Below, one piece after another: positions 55,581-63,498 of a stretch of 64,000 nucleotides of DNA (its first letter is position 1; every line of letters starts with the position of its first letter). Both the position numbers and the translations under genes were made by a program. Under the pieces are notes generated by a model, which did no database searches, had not been told where the DNA came from, and saw nothing but the letters and a program-made list of their open reading frames with translations. The stretch is from Campylobacter sp. RM16189 (lineage in GTDB: Bacteria; Campylobacterota; Campylobacteria; Campylobacterales; Campylobacteraceae). The stretch lies in NCBI RefSeq assembly GCF_012978815.1, contig NZ_LIWR01000003.1, positions 161,159-225,158 of the forward strand, in the 5' to 3' direction.

Positions 55581-56787
55581 TAAAAGAACGATAAAGGCGA
55601 TGATCCCGCTATTTTTCGGGATAGCGCTTCTTTTTGTAGGAAATGGACTTGTAGTAAGCTCGGCTGGAATTGAGCTTAAAAAAATGGGCGCTGGTGAGCT
55701 TGAAACCGGACTTGTAATATCAGTGTTTTTTGTAGGCGCCATGCTTAGCACTATAATATCACACAAAATCGTATCAAAAGTAGGGCATATTAGAAGTTTT
55801 GCCATATTTTCATCGATATTTGGCGTCTGTGCTATGTTTCATGATTTAAGCCAGAATTTATATCTATGGGCGCTTCTTAGAGGCGGTCTTGGATTTTGTT
55901 ATTACTCTATTTTGATGATAGCTGAAAGCTGGCTGAATACTAGAGCTAAGGATCAGATAAGATCGCGTGTTTTAGCCTTTTACGAAGTTGTTTTTTACTC
56001 TTGTTTTGGACTTGGAATTTTGATATTAGGATTTAATCTAACTAGCTCTCAGATATTTTTAATCAGCGCGGCTTTTATTCTTTTATCAAGTATTCCTCTA
56101 AATTTAAACCGTATTAAAGAGCCGCCAATACCAGAAAAAAGAAGCGTTAGCATACCAAGTATATTTAACTTAGTGCCGCTAGCTCTTATTACAAGCATAG
56201 TTGCCGGAGTTTTGGTAAACGGCTTTTTTTCTATGGCTAGCATATATATACTACTTCAAGGATATGATGCCAAAGAGGTTTCGTTTTTTATGACTATTGC
56301 GATGGTTGGAGGGTTTATAGCTCACTGCGTTATAGGTTCACTTTCCGATAGATTCGGAAGAAGACCGGTGATAATCGGCTGCTCTGTTATATCTTTAATT
56401 GCGGCGATTATATTCATATTATTTGATGCTGGCATAAATTTACAATACATATTATCGTTTTTCTTAGGGTCCGGAGTCTTTTGCCTATACGCTTTGGCTC
56501 TTGCAAGGGCAAATGATATGCTTGAATATAAATCAAAATCTATAGAGATAGGACGGGCTATACTATTTAGCTACTCTCTAGGCTCATTATTTTCTCCTAT
56601 AATAATGGGGGCTACTATGTATTTTTTTGGTCCTCAGGGATTTATGTGGGTCTATGTGGTGCTTTTGATATCTCTTATTATTTTTGCACTTACTCAAAAA
56701 ACTATTCCAATTGAGAGCAGAAAGAGCTTTGAACATAGCCCTGGAACCATAGCCAATGTCACTGTAGGCACGAAGCACAAGCGATAA
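55567..56787 (+). CDS. Major facilitator superfamily transporter
   Basis: A 406-residue carrier with about 12 helices. The G-S-L-S-D-R-F-G-R-R-P loop (central 8-9 loop or A-like motif) is characteristic of the YcaD/Bcr-type MFS branch. Substrate unknown. The start is GTG 55567, overlapping the previous gene by 14 bp, with GGAG nine bases upstream; a shorter start at ATG 55600 is possible. Confidence 0.82.
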   Translation: MQTSSKRTIKAMIPLFFGIALLFVGNGLVVSSAGIELKKMGAGELETGLVISVFFVGAMLSTIISHKIVSKVGHIRSFAIFSSIFGVCAMFHDLSQNLYLWALLRGGLGFCYYSILMIAESWLNTRAKDQIRSRVLAFYEVVFYSCFGLGILILGFNLTSSQIFLISAAFILLSSIPLNLNRIKEPPIPEKRSVSIPSIFNLVPLALITSIVAGVLVNGFFSMASIYILLQGYDAKEVSFFMTIAMVGGFIAHCVIGSLSDRFGRRPVIIGCSVISLIAAIIFILFDAGINLQYILSFFLGSGVFCLYALALARANDMLEYKSKSIEIGRAILFSYSLGSLFSPIIMGATMYFFGPQGFMWVYVVLLISLIIFALTQKTIPIESRKSFEHSPGTIANVTVGTKHKR

Positions 56788-56803
56788 ATAGCGATTTGAT
56801 AAT

Positions 56804-58468
56804 ATGGAAATTTTAAGAAATTTAACCTCGGCTAAGATAGGGCTAGACTCAAATCAATTAAAAGGCTCCGAGACCAAAGAGGGTAAAACTCTATTTAAAA
56901 ATCAGCCTCAAAATTTACCGACTCAAATAGATTCAGAAGTTTCTATTAACGATATAGGCGATATCAATAAACTTGTAAATAGGCTTTTAGACGAGCTTAA
57001 GACAAGCTCTAGCAGTGCAAAGATGGCTGAAATCGCAAATCAAGCTAAAGATTTGCAGGTTTCGCCAAATTTAGTAAAAGATCTGAAATCTTTAATAAAA
57101 TTAGCAGATCAAAATCCTGACCTAAAGCCATTTGTTGATAAATTAAAGAGCTTTTTAAAACCTGTTGCAGAGCTTAAAGCGAGTGCATTAAATGAGCAGA
57201 TCAAAAATTCCGGAATAATGCTTGAGGCCAATTTAAAAGACGTTATAGTAAATAAAAATATCCTTCCAGTTTCAATAAATAAACTTTTTGACGATATTAA
57301 AAACTTATATAATTCCAAGCTTTTAAATCAAATTTTAACTCTAGCCAAAGATGATAGTTTAAACACTAACGAGAGCTTTGAAAAACTAAGTGAAATTTTA
57401 AAAAACGCAAAAATTCAAAACAAAGAAATTTTAAATAACTCCTCTATAAAGTCGCTCTTAGAAAACAGTGCCAAGCTTGAAAATATCGTTAAATTTCTAG
57501 ATAAGCAGGCCAATGCAATGAGCGAAAAAGGACTTGTTTTGAGTGAAAAAGCAGTAAATAATGAGATTAGTAAAATAAATGAATTAATGGCAAATTTAAA
57601 GGCTAAAATGCCTGAAATTTCAACAGAAAAACTAAGTCAAAATAGAACTTATAGCTCAAATTTAAAAGAGCTTTCAAGTCTTATAAATGAAGTTGAAAAA
57701 GCTATAGAAAATACGGTAAATCAACCAAATGTGATAAATTCATTTGTCGAGCAAATTTTAAATAAAGGATTTAGTGTAGAAAATTTGAGTTTGCAAGATA
57801 GATTAAAAGCTGTTGCAAATAAGCTAAATCAGGCGTTAAATTTAGCCGATAAAATAGGATTTGAAGCAAAGACAAATATAGATGAGATAAACAGGCTTTC
57901 AAAACAGCAAAATTTGGCTCAAAAAGATATTAAAAATATTCAGCCAAAGATTGCAGAAGAGAGTGTAAAAGCGCTTCAAAATGATGTAAAAAGCGTGCTT
58001 TTAAATTTGCAGGCGAAGAGCGTTTCCGACCCAAATTCTCAAATAAATCAGCTGAGCTCAAAACTGATAGCTCAGATAGAGATGCATCAGCTAGTATCAA
58101 GTGTGGCAGGAGGAATTGAGACATATCTTCCTTATGTTTGGGATGATGTTGACGGAGCTAAAATCGCCTTTAAACGCGGTAAAAAGCAAAAGCACTATGC
58201 GCAGATAGATTTAAATTTCCAGAAGCTAGGCAGTATTAATATAGTTTTAGGACTAAGTGAAAATAGATATATAGATATATCCATAGCAACTCAAAAAGAG
58301 GAGTTTAAGCAGCTGATTTTAAGCGGCGCCAAAGAGCTAAAAAGGGTCATAAACGATCAAGGTCTAATACTTTCTAATTTTAGTTTAAAAACAATGCCAA
58401 AGCTCTCGTTAAATACGCTTTATAATGATTTTGATAGACTTAATATGGGATTTGACAGGATAATATGA
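56804..58468 (+). CDS. FliK-like (flagellar hook-length control type) protein
   Basis: A 554-residue, Asn/Lys/Leu-rich, cysteine-free protein without a signal peptide. The first 420 residues are repetitive, helical and low in complexity. The last about 130 residues (D-D-V-D-G-A-K-I-A-F-K-R, I-D-L-N-F-Q-K-L-G-S-I-N-I-V-L) resemble the C-terminal Flg_hook domain of FliK. The next gene encodes FlhX, an FlhB C-terminal paralogue, supporting a link to flagellar export. A role as a second hook-length or export-switch protein is inference. Confidence 0.6.
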   Translation: MEILRNLTSAKIGLDSNQLKGSETKEGKTLFKNQPQNLPTQIDSEVSINDIGDINKLVNRLLDELKTSSSSAKMAEIANQAKDLQVSPNLVKDLKSLIKLADQNPDLKPFVDKLKSFLKPVAELKASALNEQIKNSGIMLEANLKDVIVNKNILPVSINKLFDDIKNLYNSKLLNQILTLAKDDSLNTNESFEKLSEILKNAKIQNKEILNNSSIKSLLENSAKLENIVKFLDKQANAMSEKGLVLSEKAVNNEISKINELMANLKAKMPEISTEKLSQNRTYSSNLKELSSLINEVEKAIENTVNQPNVINSFVEQILNKGFSVENLSLQDRLKAVANKLNQALNLADKIGFEAKTNIDEINRLSKQQNLAQKDIKNIQPKIAEESVKALQNDVKSVLLNLQAKSVSDPNSQINQLSSKLIAQIEMHQLVSSVAGGIETYLPYVWDDVDGAKIAFKRGKKQKHYAQIDLNFQKLGSINIVLGLSENRYIDISIATQKEEFKQLILSGAKELKRVINDQGLILSNFSLKTMPKLSLNTLYNDFDRLNMGFDRII

Positions 58469-58490
58469 GTTGTGATTTAAGGATTTTGTT

Positions 58491-58757
58491 TTGGCGAAAG
58501 TAAAGACTAAAAAAGCAGTAGCTTTAGGATATAATCGTTCAAAAGATAATGCACCCAAAGTTTTAGCCAGCGGATCTGGCGAAGTGGCCAAAAATATAAT
58601 AAATTTAGCAAGATCTAACGATATCCCTATAAAAGAGGATGCAGATTTGGTAGAACTATTAAGCAAGGTGGATATAAATCACGAGATTCCGCCTAATCTT
58701 TATAAGGCAGTTGCCGAGGTTTTCGGATTTCTTTATAGAATGACAAATAAAAAATAG
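58491..58757 (+). CDS. flhX: FlhX, FlhB C-terminal-domain paralogue
   Basis: An 88-residue protein matching the cytoplasmic C-terminal domain of FlhB (A-V-A-L-G-Y-N, A-P-K-V-L-A-S-G-S-G-E-V-A, N-D-I-P-I-K-E-D, Y-K-A-V-A-E-V). There are no membrane helices and no N-P-T-H self-cleavage site, so it corresponds to the FlhX protein that can replace the cleaved FlhB fragment. The start is TTG 58491, 22 bp after the FliK-like gene. Confidence 0.85.
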   Translation: MAKVKTKKAVALGYNRSKDNAPKVLASGSGEVAKNIINLARSNDIPIKEDADLVELLSKVDINHEIPPNLYKAVAEVFGFLYRMTNKK

Positions 58758-58769
58758 ATCGGATAAAAT

Positions 58770-59336
58770 TTGAAGAGAAAATTAGTATTAGTAGGAGCTT
58801 CTACTGGAGGTCCAGGACACCTAAAGAAGCTTTTTAGAAATTTAAAAATACACAATACGAGTGTTGTTATAGCCCAGCATATGAGCTTAATGTTTATACC
58901 AAGTTTTGCAGATCAATTTGGCAAAGAGTGTTGTGTGGACGTGGTAAGGCTGGAAGGCAAAACAGAGCTTAAGGATGCTATATATATATGCGAAAAGAAT
59001 TCCGAAATAACTACATGCAGGCCACTTAGCGCAAAAGTATGTGATCTTATTAAAGAGACTACATATAATCCCAATGTAGATATTTTGTTTAGCTCTGCTG
59101 TTGAAGCTTGTAAATTTTGTGATGTTATGGCAATACTTCTTACCGGCATCGGAGATGATGGAGCAAGGGGATTGAATGAGCTTTATAAGGCCGGAGCAAA
59201 CTGTATAGCGGAAAGTAAAGAGAGTGCGATAGTATATGGTATGCCAAAGCGTGCAAAAGAGATAAATCCAAATCTTAAATCCATGTCTATTTATCAAATA
59301 AGAGCTGAGCTTGAAAGGTTTATAAATGTTTTTTGA
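58770..59336 (+). CDS. cheB: CheB methylesterase domain without receiver (CheB')
   Basis: Removes methyl groups from chemoreceptors. The catalytic triad is Ser11 in G-A-S-T-G-G-P, His37 in A-Q-H-M-S and Asp130 in T-G-I-G-D-D-G-A. The receiver domain present in most CheB proteins is absent (188 residues), as is known for Campylobacter, so phosphorylation control is missing. The start is TTG. It overlaps cheR by 11 bp. Confidence 0.93.
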   Translation: MKRKLVLVGASTGGPGHLKKLFRNLKIHNTSVVIAQHMSLMFIPSFADQFGKECCVDVVRLEGKTELKDAIYICEKNSEITTCRPLSAKVCDLIKETTYNPNVDILFSSAVEACKFCDVMAILLTGIGDDGARGLNELYKAGANCIAESKESAIVYGMPKRAKEINPNLKSMSIYQIRAELERFINVF

Positions 59337-60168
59337 TAAATTTAAGAAAGATAGTGTTGCATCAGGTGTAAAAGATACAAAAATACCTCCTTTGCCTAGC
59401 GATAGTTCGGGGCTTGATATGCTGATAGACAATATTAAGAGTATTTGCGGGGTAGATCTTGAATCAAAAAAAGATATCGTAAGGCATCGTTTGGCAAATT
59501 TTTGTCAAGCCAACAGTATTGCCACATTTGAAAATTTAAGCCTAAAGATTAGTGTCGATAGATCCCTTAGACAAGATATACTAAACCTCATCACAATAAA
59601 CGAGACATATTTTTTTAGAGAGCTTACTCAGCTTCAAGCAGCAATCTATTATGCTAAAAATTTAGGCATGGTGCGCATACTTTGCGCCCCTTGTTCTAGC
59701 GGAGAGGAGGTATATTCTCTAGGGATCTTGGCTCATTCAAATTTACTTAACACCTCTGAAATTTCAATTACCGGCATAGATATAAACTCAGAAGCTATAG
59801 ATAAGTGCTTTGAGGGGCTGTATTCCGAGCGATCATTGCACCGTTTAAACGATACGCAAAAGAAGCTCTATTTTGATAGAGTGGATGATAAATTTAGGAT
59901 AAAAAAAGAGCTTTTGCCAAGGTGTGAATTTAGCTTAGTAAATATCTTTGATGATTCTATTTTTAGACTTGGCAAATTTGATATTATATTTTCTAGGAAT
60001 ATGATTATATATTTTAACGAAGAGTATAAGCTAAAGACCGTCGAGAGATTTCATAAAATTTTAAACGACGGCGGAAGGCTTTATATGGGGCACGCTGACT
60101 TGGTGCCTTATACCAATATATATAAGAAGCTAACATCACCAAATGTGACTTATTACACAAAGGTCTAG
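59326..60168 (+). CDS. cheR: Chemotaxis methyltransferase CheR
   Basis: SAM-dependent methylation of receptor glutamates. N-terminal helical domain and the catalytic domain with N-E-T-Y-F-F-R-E, C-A-P-C-S-S-G-E-E-V-Y-S and F-S-R-N-M-I-I-Y-F-N motifs. The length of 280 is typical. It overlaps cheB by 11 bp, and its stop overlaps a convergent MFS gene by 4 bp. Confidence 0.94.
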   Translation: MFFDKFKKDSVASGVKDTKIPPLPSDSSGLDMLIDNIKSICGVDLESKKDIVRHRLANFCQANSIATFENLSLKISVDRSLRQDILNLITINETYFFRELTQLQAAIYYAKNLGMVRILCAPCSSGEEVYSLGILAHSNLLNTSEISITGIDINSEAIDKCFEGLYSERSLHRLNDTQKKLYFDRVDDKFRIKKELLPRCEFSLVNIFDDSIFRLGKFDIIFSRNMIIYFNEEYKLKTVERFHKILNDGGRLYMGHADLVPYTNIYKKLTSPNVTYYTKV

Positions 60169-61367
60169 TCTAGAGTATCTTTGTATTTTTTATAAACTAT
60201 ACTCCAATATATAGCCCCTAAAAAAAACATACATCCCATTAGTATCGTAATGCCCCAGAGTGTAACTCCAAGCTTAAATAGCATTCCTATACTGGCTGAT
60301 GTTATGGCTCCTATTCCAAGATAAACCATATCGTTATATGCTATTATGCGTCCATGATACCTCTCATCGCATTTGCGCTGAAGCAAGGTATATGTATAAC
60401 TCCAAAGTGTCGAAGTAAAAAATCCTGCCGCCATAGTGCCTAAAAATCCAAGATAGAAGTTAAATTGTAAAATCCCCCATAGGCAGACCCCCACCCCGTG
60501 ACCTATATAGATATAGACTAAATTTTTATTGTTTATGATTTTACTCATCAGGATAGGACCGCTAATAAGAGCTATGGCTCTACACGCATTTATAAAGCCT
60601 ATTACAAGAGAGGCTGATAAAAGCTCTTTGTACCGATAGTCGGCCAAAAGTGCTACAAGGGCATCATAAGATGTCACACCTACTATTCCGTGAAGCAAAA
60701 TCAGGTGCATTATAATAGGATTTTGCTTCATATACGAAAGTCCGCTTTTTAGCATCTGCATAGCTGAGGCTGAAGCCTTTGAAAACTCTCCTCTGATATT
60801 TATTTTTAGCAAGATAAAAAGAGCTATGATATACAAGATGCAGTCAAGTAAAAATGCGCTTTTAATACCAAAAAAATGTATATAAATACCAGCCAGTCCC
60901 ATTCCGGCCGTATATGAAAATGCCCATATTAAAGAGTGAATTTCGTTGGCAAGCTTTAAATAATCTTTATTTAAAATTTTAGGAAAAAGACTCATCTCTA
61001 CTTGAAAGTATGTGCCTCCCACACCCGCTCTTATAAAAATGATTGTAAAAAGTAGCCAGAGCATATCCAAAGAATCTATGAAAATGAGCATAAATACCGT
61101 CACAGCCTCTACTATGGTAAGCAGTACAAGCATGGGCTTTGGACTAAATTTATCAACTAAAATTCCGCTAAAAGGAGCTAAAATAACTCCAGGTAAAAAT
61201 GCCAAAGCAGCAGCGGTAGTTATAGCCCATACGGGGGCTTTAAGCTCGATTAGCAGTGTAAATACTCCAGTGTGTGAAAACCAAACTCCAAAATAGCATA
61301 TTAGCTGAATAAGCGAAAGGCGGGTGAGAATCTGATCCTTTTTTAGTAAGGCAATAAATCTATTCAT
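60165..61367 (-). CDS. Major facilitator superfamily transporter (MFS_3, efflux type)
   Basis: A 400-residue carrier with about 12 helices. The G-I-L-V-D-K-F-S-P-K-P loop between helices 2 and 3 and the overall pattern suggest the enterobactin-exporter/macrolide-efflux (MFS_3) branch. Substrate unknown. It is convergent with cheR. A long T-rich spacer without genes separates it from the lipoprotein gene upstream. Confidence 0.8.
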   Translation of the reverse strand: MNRFIALLKKDQILTRLSLIQLICYFGVWFSHTGVFTLLIELKAPVWAITTAAALAFLPGVILAPFSGILVDKFSPKPMLVLLTIVEAVTVFMLIFIDSLDMLWLLFTIIFIRAGVGGTYFQVEMSLFPKILNKDYLKLANEIHSLIWAFSYTAGMGLAGIYIHFFGIKSAFLLDCILYIIALFILLKINIRGEFSKASASAMQMLKSGLSYMKQNPIIMHLILLHGIVGVTSYDALVALLADYRYKELLSASLVIGFINACRAIALISGPILMSKIINNKNLVYIYIGHGVGVCLWGILQFNFYLGFLGTMAAGFFTSTLWSYTYTLLQRKCDERYHGRIIAYNDMVYLGIGAITSASIGMLFKLGVTLWGITILMGCMFFLGAIYWSIVYKKYKDTLD

Positions 61368-61463
61368 TTATATTTTTACTTGCTCCAGTCCATATTAAAA
61401 AACGTAAATTTATCAAAATTCTCCTAAAATTTAAGGATTAGTTAGCTAGTAAATTTCATGAAT

Positions 61464-61910
61464 TTAGTTTGAATGCTTATCTTCCAAAGGTCTATATATC
61501 ACCTTTTGCCAAATCGGTTCTTTTACGAAGATATCTTTTGATTCAATTCTGATTAAATTTATCCCGTCAAACCTATATTTGCTTTTTTCCCTATATTGAT
61601 TTGTGAGAGTTAGGATGTCTCCATCTATCGAGAAAAGTCCGGTTTCAACTATTTTTTGAACATTTTTTTTGTTAAGCACAGTTTTTATTTGAAAGCTTTT
61701 GTTTTCATTTAATGTAAGCGTGCTTGTCGCACTTTCACACTCTTTACAAATTAGATTTGCTAAAAACGTGTTTGGGATTTTTATGTTTTGAATTTTACAG
61801 GTAGTCGTACTTTGTGTTTTCTCACACTCTGATGTAGGTTTATTTAAATTTTGTGAAGCACAGCCTGAAAAAATACACGCAATAACTATAAAAAATATCA
61901 TCCTTTTCAT
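61464..61910 (-). CDS. NlpE-like lipoprotein
   Basis: A 148-residue lipoprotein (lipobox F-S-G-C-A, Cys 17). The mature part has C-K-E-C-E-S-A-T-S-T-L-T-L-N, then E-T-G-L-F-S-I-D-G-D-I-L-T-L, matching the N-terminal lipocalin-like NlpE domain with its CxxC motif. In E. coli NlpE reports envelope, copper or lipoprotein stress to CpxA. Here only the N-terminal domain exists, with two further cysteines in the spacer. Regulatory partner not visible. Confidence 0.75.
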   Translation of the reverse strand: MKRMIFFIVIACIFSGCASQNLNKPTSECEKTQSTTTCKIQNIKIPNTFLANLICKECESATSTLTLNENKSFQIKTVLNKKNVQKIVETGLFSIDGDILTLTNQYREKSKYRFDGINLIRIESKDIFVKEPIWQKVIYRPLEDKHSN

Positions 61911-61992
61911 CGGCTATCCTTTTAAATTTTTGTGATTATAACTAATTTAAATTATAGCTAGATAAGTTTAAAATTTTTAAATCCATATGTGT

Positions 61993-61998
61993 TATAAT
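61993..61998 (+). promoter_or_regulatory. Predicted -10 box of the SPFH-NfeD pair
   Basis: TATAAT in TGTGTTATAATAG; the expected start near 62005 gives a 20-base leader with AAGGAG at 62014-62019. Confidence 0.5.
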
Positions 61999-62024
61999 AG
62001 TTTAAAATCTATAAAGGAGACTAA

Positions 62025-62939
62025 ATGTATAGTGAAGCGTTTATTATTTTTGTCGTTATTATAGCCGTTTTGGTTTTTTTATTTTTAAAAGCCGGTATCA
62101 AAATCGTATCTCAATCAGATATCATGATAATTGAGCGTTTGGGCAAATTTCATAAGGTTTTAGACGGTGGATTTCATCTAATAATTCCTTTTATAGATAG
62201 GATTAGGGCTGAAATAACAGTCAGAGAGCAACTTGTCGATATTTTAAAGCAGCAGGTTATTACAAAGGATAACGTAAACATCTCTGTTGATGGTATCGTG
62301 TTTCTAAAGGTGACTGATGGAAGAATGGCTCTTTATAACGTTGATAGCTATAAAAAAGCCATCGCAAATTTAGCCATGACTACCCTTAGAGGCGAGATAG
62401 GAGCGATGAATCTTGATGATACTCTAAGCTCCAGAGATAGATTAAACGCTGCGCTTCAAACAGCTCTTGGAGATGCCGCGAGCAACTGGGGTGTAAAAAT
62501 TATGCGTGTTGAGATTTCAGAGATTTCAGTGCCTGCGGGAATTGAGGCAGCTATGAATATGCAGATGAAAGCAGAGCGTGAAAAGCGAGCTATAGAGCTT
62601 AAAGCACAGGCTGAAAAAGAGGCTTTGATAAGAAATGCAGAGGCTTTGAAACAAGAAAAAGTCTTGCAGGCCGAAGCTATAGAGAGAATGGCTGATGCTA
62701 AAAAATATGAGCAAATAGCGATCGCGCAAGGTCAAAAAGATGCTATGGATATGATAAATGAGAGTATGGAAAAAAATGCCAATGCAGCAGAGTTTTTGCT
62801 GGCTCGAGACCGCGTAGTAGCCTTTAATGAGCTTGCAAAAAATAGTAGCAAGGATAAAATTTTAGTACCTTATGAGGCAACTGAGCTAATCGGAGCCATT
62901 AGTGTTTTAAAGAACTTTGTAGGCACTAAGAAAAGTTGA
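62025..62939 (+). CDS. SPFH/Band 7 membrane scaffold protein (QmcA/stomatin-like)
   Basis: A 304-residue protein: one N-terminal helix (about 4-24), the SPFH domain (about 28-190, with E-R-L-G-K-F-H-K-V-L-D-G-G and D-D-T-L-S-S-R-D), then a helical Ala/Glu/Lys-rich coil (about 180-250). These proteins form membrane microdomains and oligomeric cages. It is followed 16 bp later by an NfeD protein, the usual partner. Confidence 0.92.
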   Translation: MYSEAFIIFVVIIAVLVFLFLKAGIKIVSQSDIMIIERLGKFHKVLDGGFHLIIPFIDRIRAEITVREQLVDILKQQVITKDNVNISVDGIVFLKVTDGRMALYNVDSYKKAIANLAMTTLRGEIGAMNLDDTLSSRDRLNAALQTALGDAASNWGVKIMRVEISEISVPAGIEAAMNMQMKAEREKRAIELKAQAEKEALIRNAEALKQEKVLQAEAIERMADAKKYEQIAIAQGQKDAMDMINESMEKNANAAEFLLARDRVVAFNELAKNSSKDKILVPYEATELIGAISVLKNFVGTKKS

Positions 62940-62955
62940 AATTTAGGAAAATAAA

Positions 62956-63348
62956 ATGATATCTCCGTTTTTAGTCTTAGCTTTAGGTGTATTTTTGATA
63001 GTAGCCGAGCTACTTATAGGCTCATTTTTTATAATGTTTTTTGGCCTTGGGTTTTTGATAGTAGGATTTTTTGGATTTTTTATAGATATGCTCTGGTATC
63101 ATCAAATTTTACTTGCAGCTATTATATCCGTCATCCTGCTTTTTACCCTAAAAAAGCCTATAAAAGAGAAATTTTATAGCTCAAAAAATGAGGTTAAGGA
63201 TGATTTTTTAAACGAAAGTGGAATCGGCGAGGTAAAAGAGGGTAAGATTTACTTCAAAGGAACTCTTTGGAATTACGATGGAGAGCTAAAAGAAGGAGAA
63301 AAGGTTCAGATAATTGGCACAAAAGGAAATAAGGTTATATTGAAATAG
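62956..63348 (+). CDS. NfeD-family membrane protein
   Basis: A 130-residue protein with three N-terminal membrane helices and a C-terminal OB-like domain (G-I-G-E-V-K-E-G-K-I-Y-F-K-G, then G-E-K-V-Q-I-I-G). Short NfeD proteins work with SPFH proteins in membrane quality control. It has no serine-protease ClpP-like domain. GGAAA is close to the ATG. Confidence 0.88.
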   Translation: MISPFLVLALGVFLIVAELLIGSFFIMFFGLGFLIVGFFGFFIDMLWYHQILLAAIISVILLFTLKKPIKEKFYSSKNEVKDDFLNESGIGEVKEGKIYFKGTLWNYDGELKEGEKVQIIGTKGNKVILK

Positions 63349-63422
63349 CTATTCGTTTTATAATTTTAGTTATTCTTATGTTAAAGATATTAAAAGAATA
63401 TAAAATGTTACTGCCAATTTAT

Positions 63423-63440
63423 ATTGTACTTTAGTACAAT
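63423..63440. promoter_or_regulatory. Perfect 18-bp palindrome upstream of the adhesin gene
   Basis: ATTGTACT-TT-AGTACAAT is an exact inverted repeat with a 2-base centre. It ends 22 bases before the TATAAT at 63463, so it spans roughly -52 to -35 of the expected start. That fits an operator or activator site; the 2-base loop is too tight for a normal terminator. Confidence 0.5.
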
Positions 63441-63462
63441 AGATTTTTATTGGCTATAAATG

Positions 63463-63468
63463 TATAAT
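63463..63468 (+). promoter_or_regulatory. Predicted -10 box of the adhesin gene
   Basis: TATAAT preceded by AAATG; the expected start near 63475 gives a leader of about 24 bases containing AAAAGGAGA before the ATG. Confidence 0.5.
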
Positions 63469-63498
63469 GTTGATAAATTAAAATGAAAAGGAGATTTT

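Noticed and set aside
58887..59432. A 181-codon minus-strand open frame opposite cheB and cheR
   Set aside because: It is antisense to two well-supported chemotaxis genes, with no domain or ribosome-binding site; its composition is that of a mirror frame.
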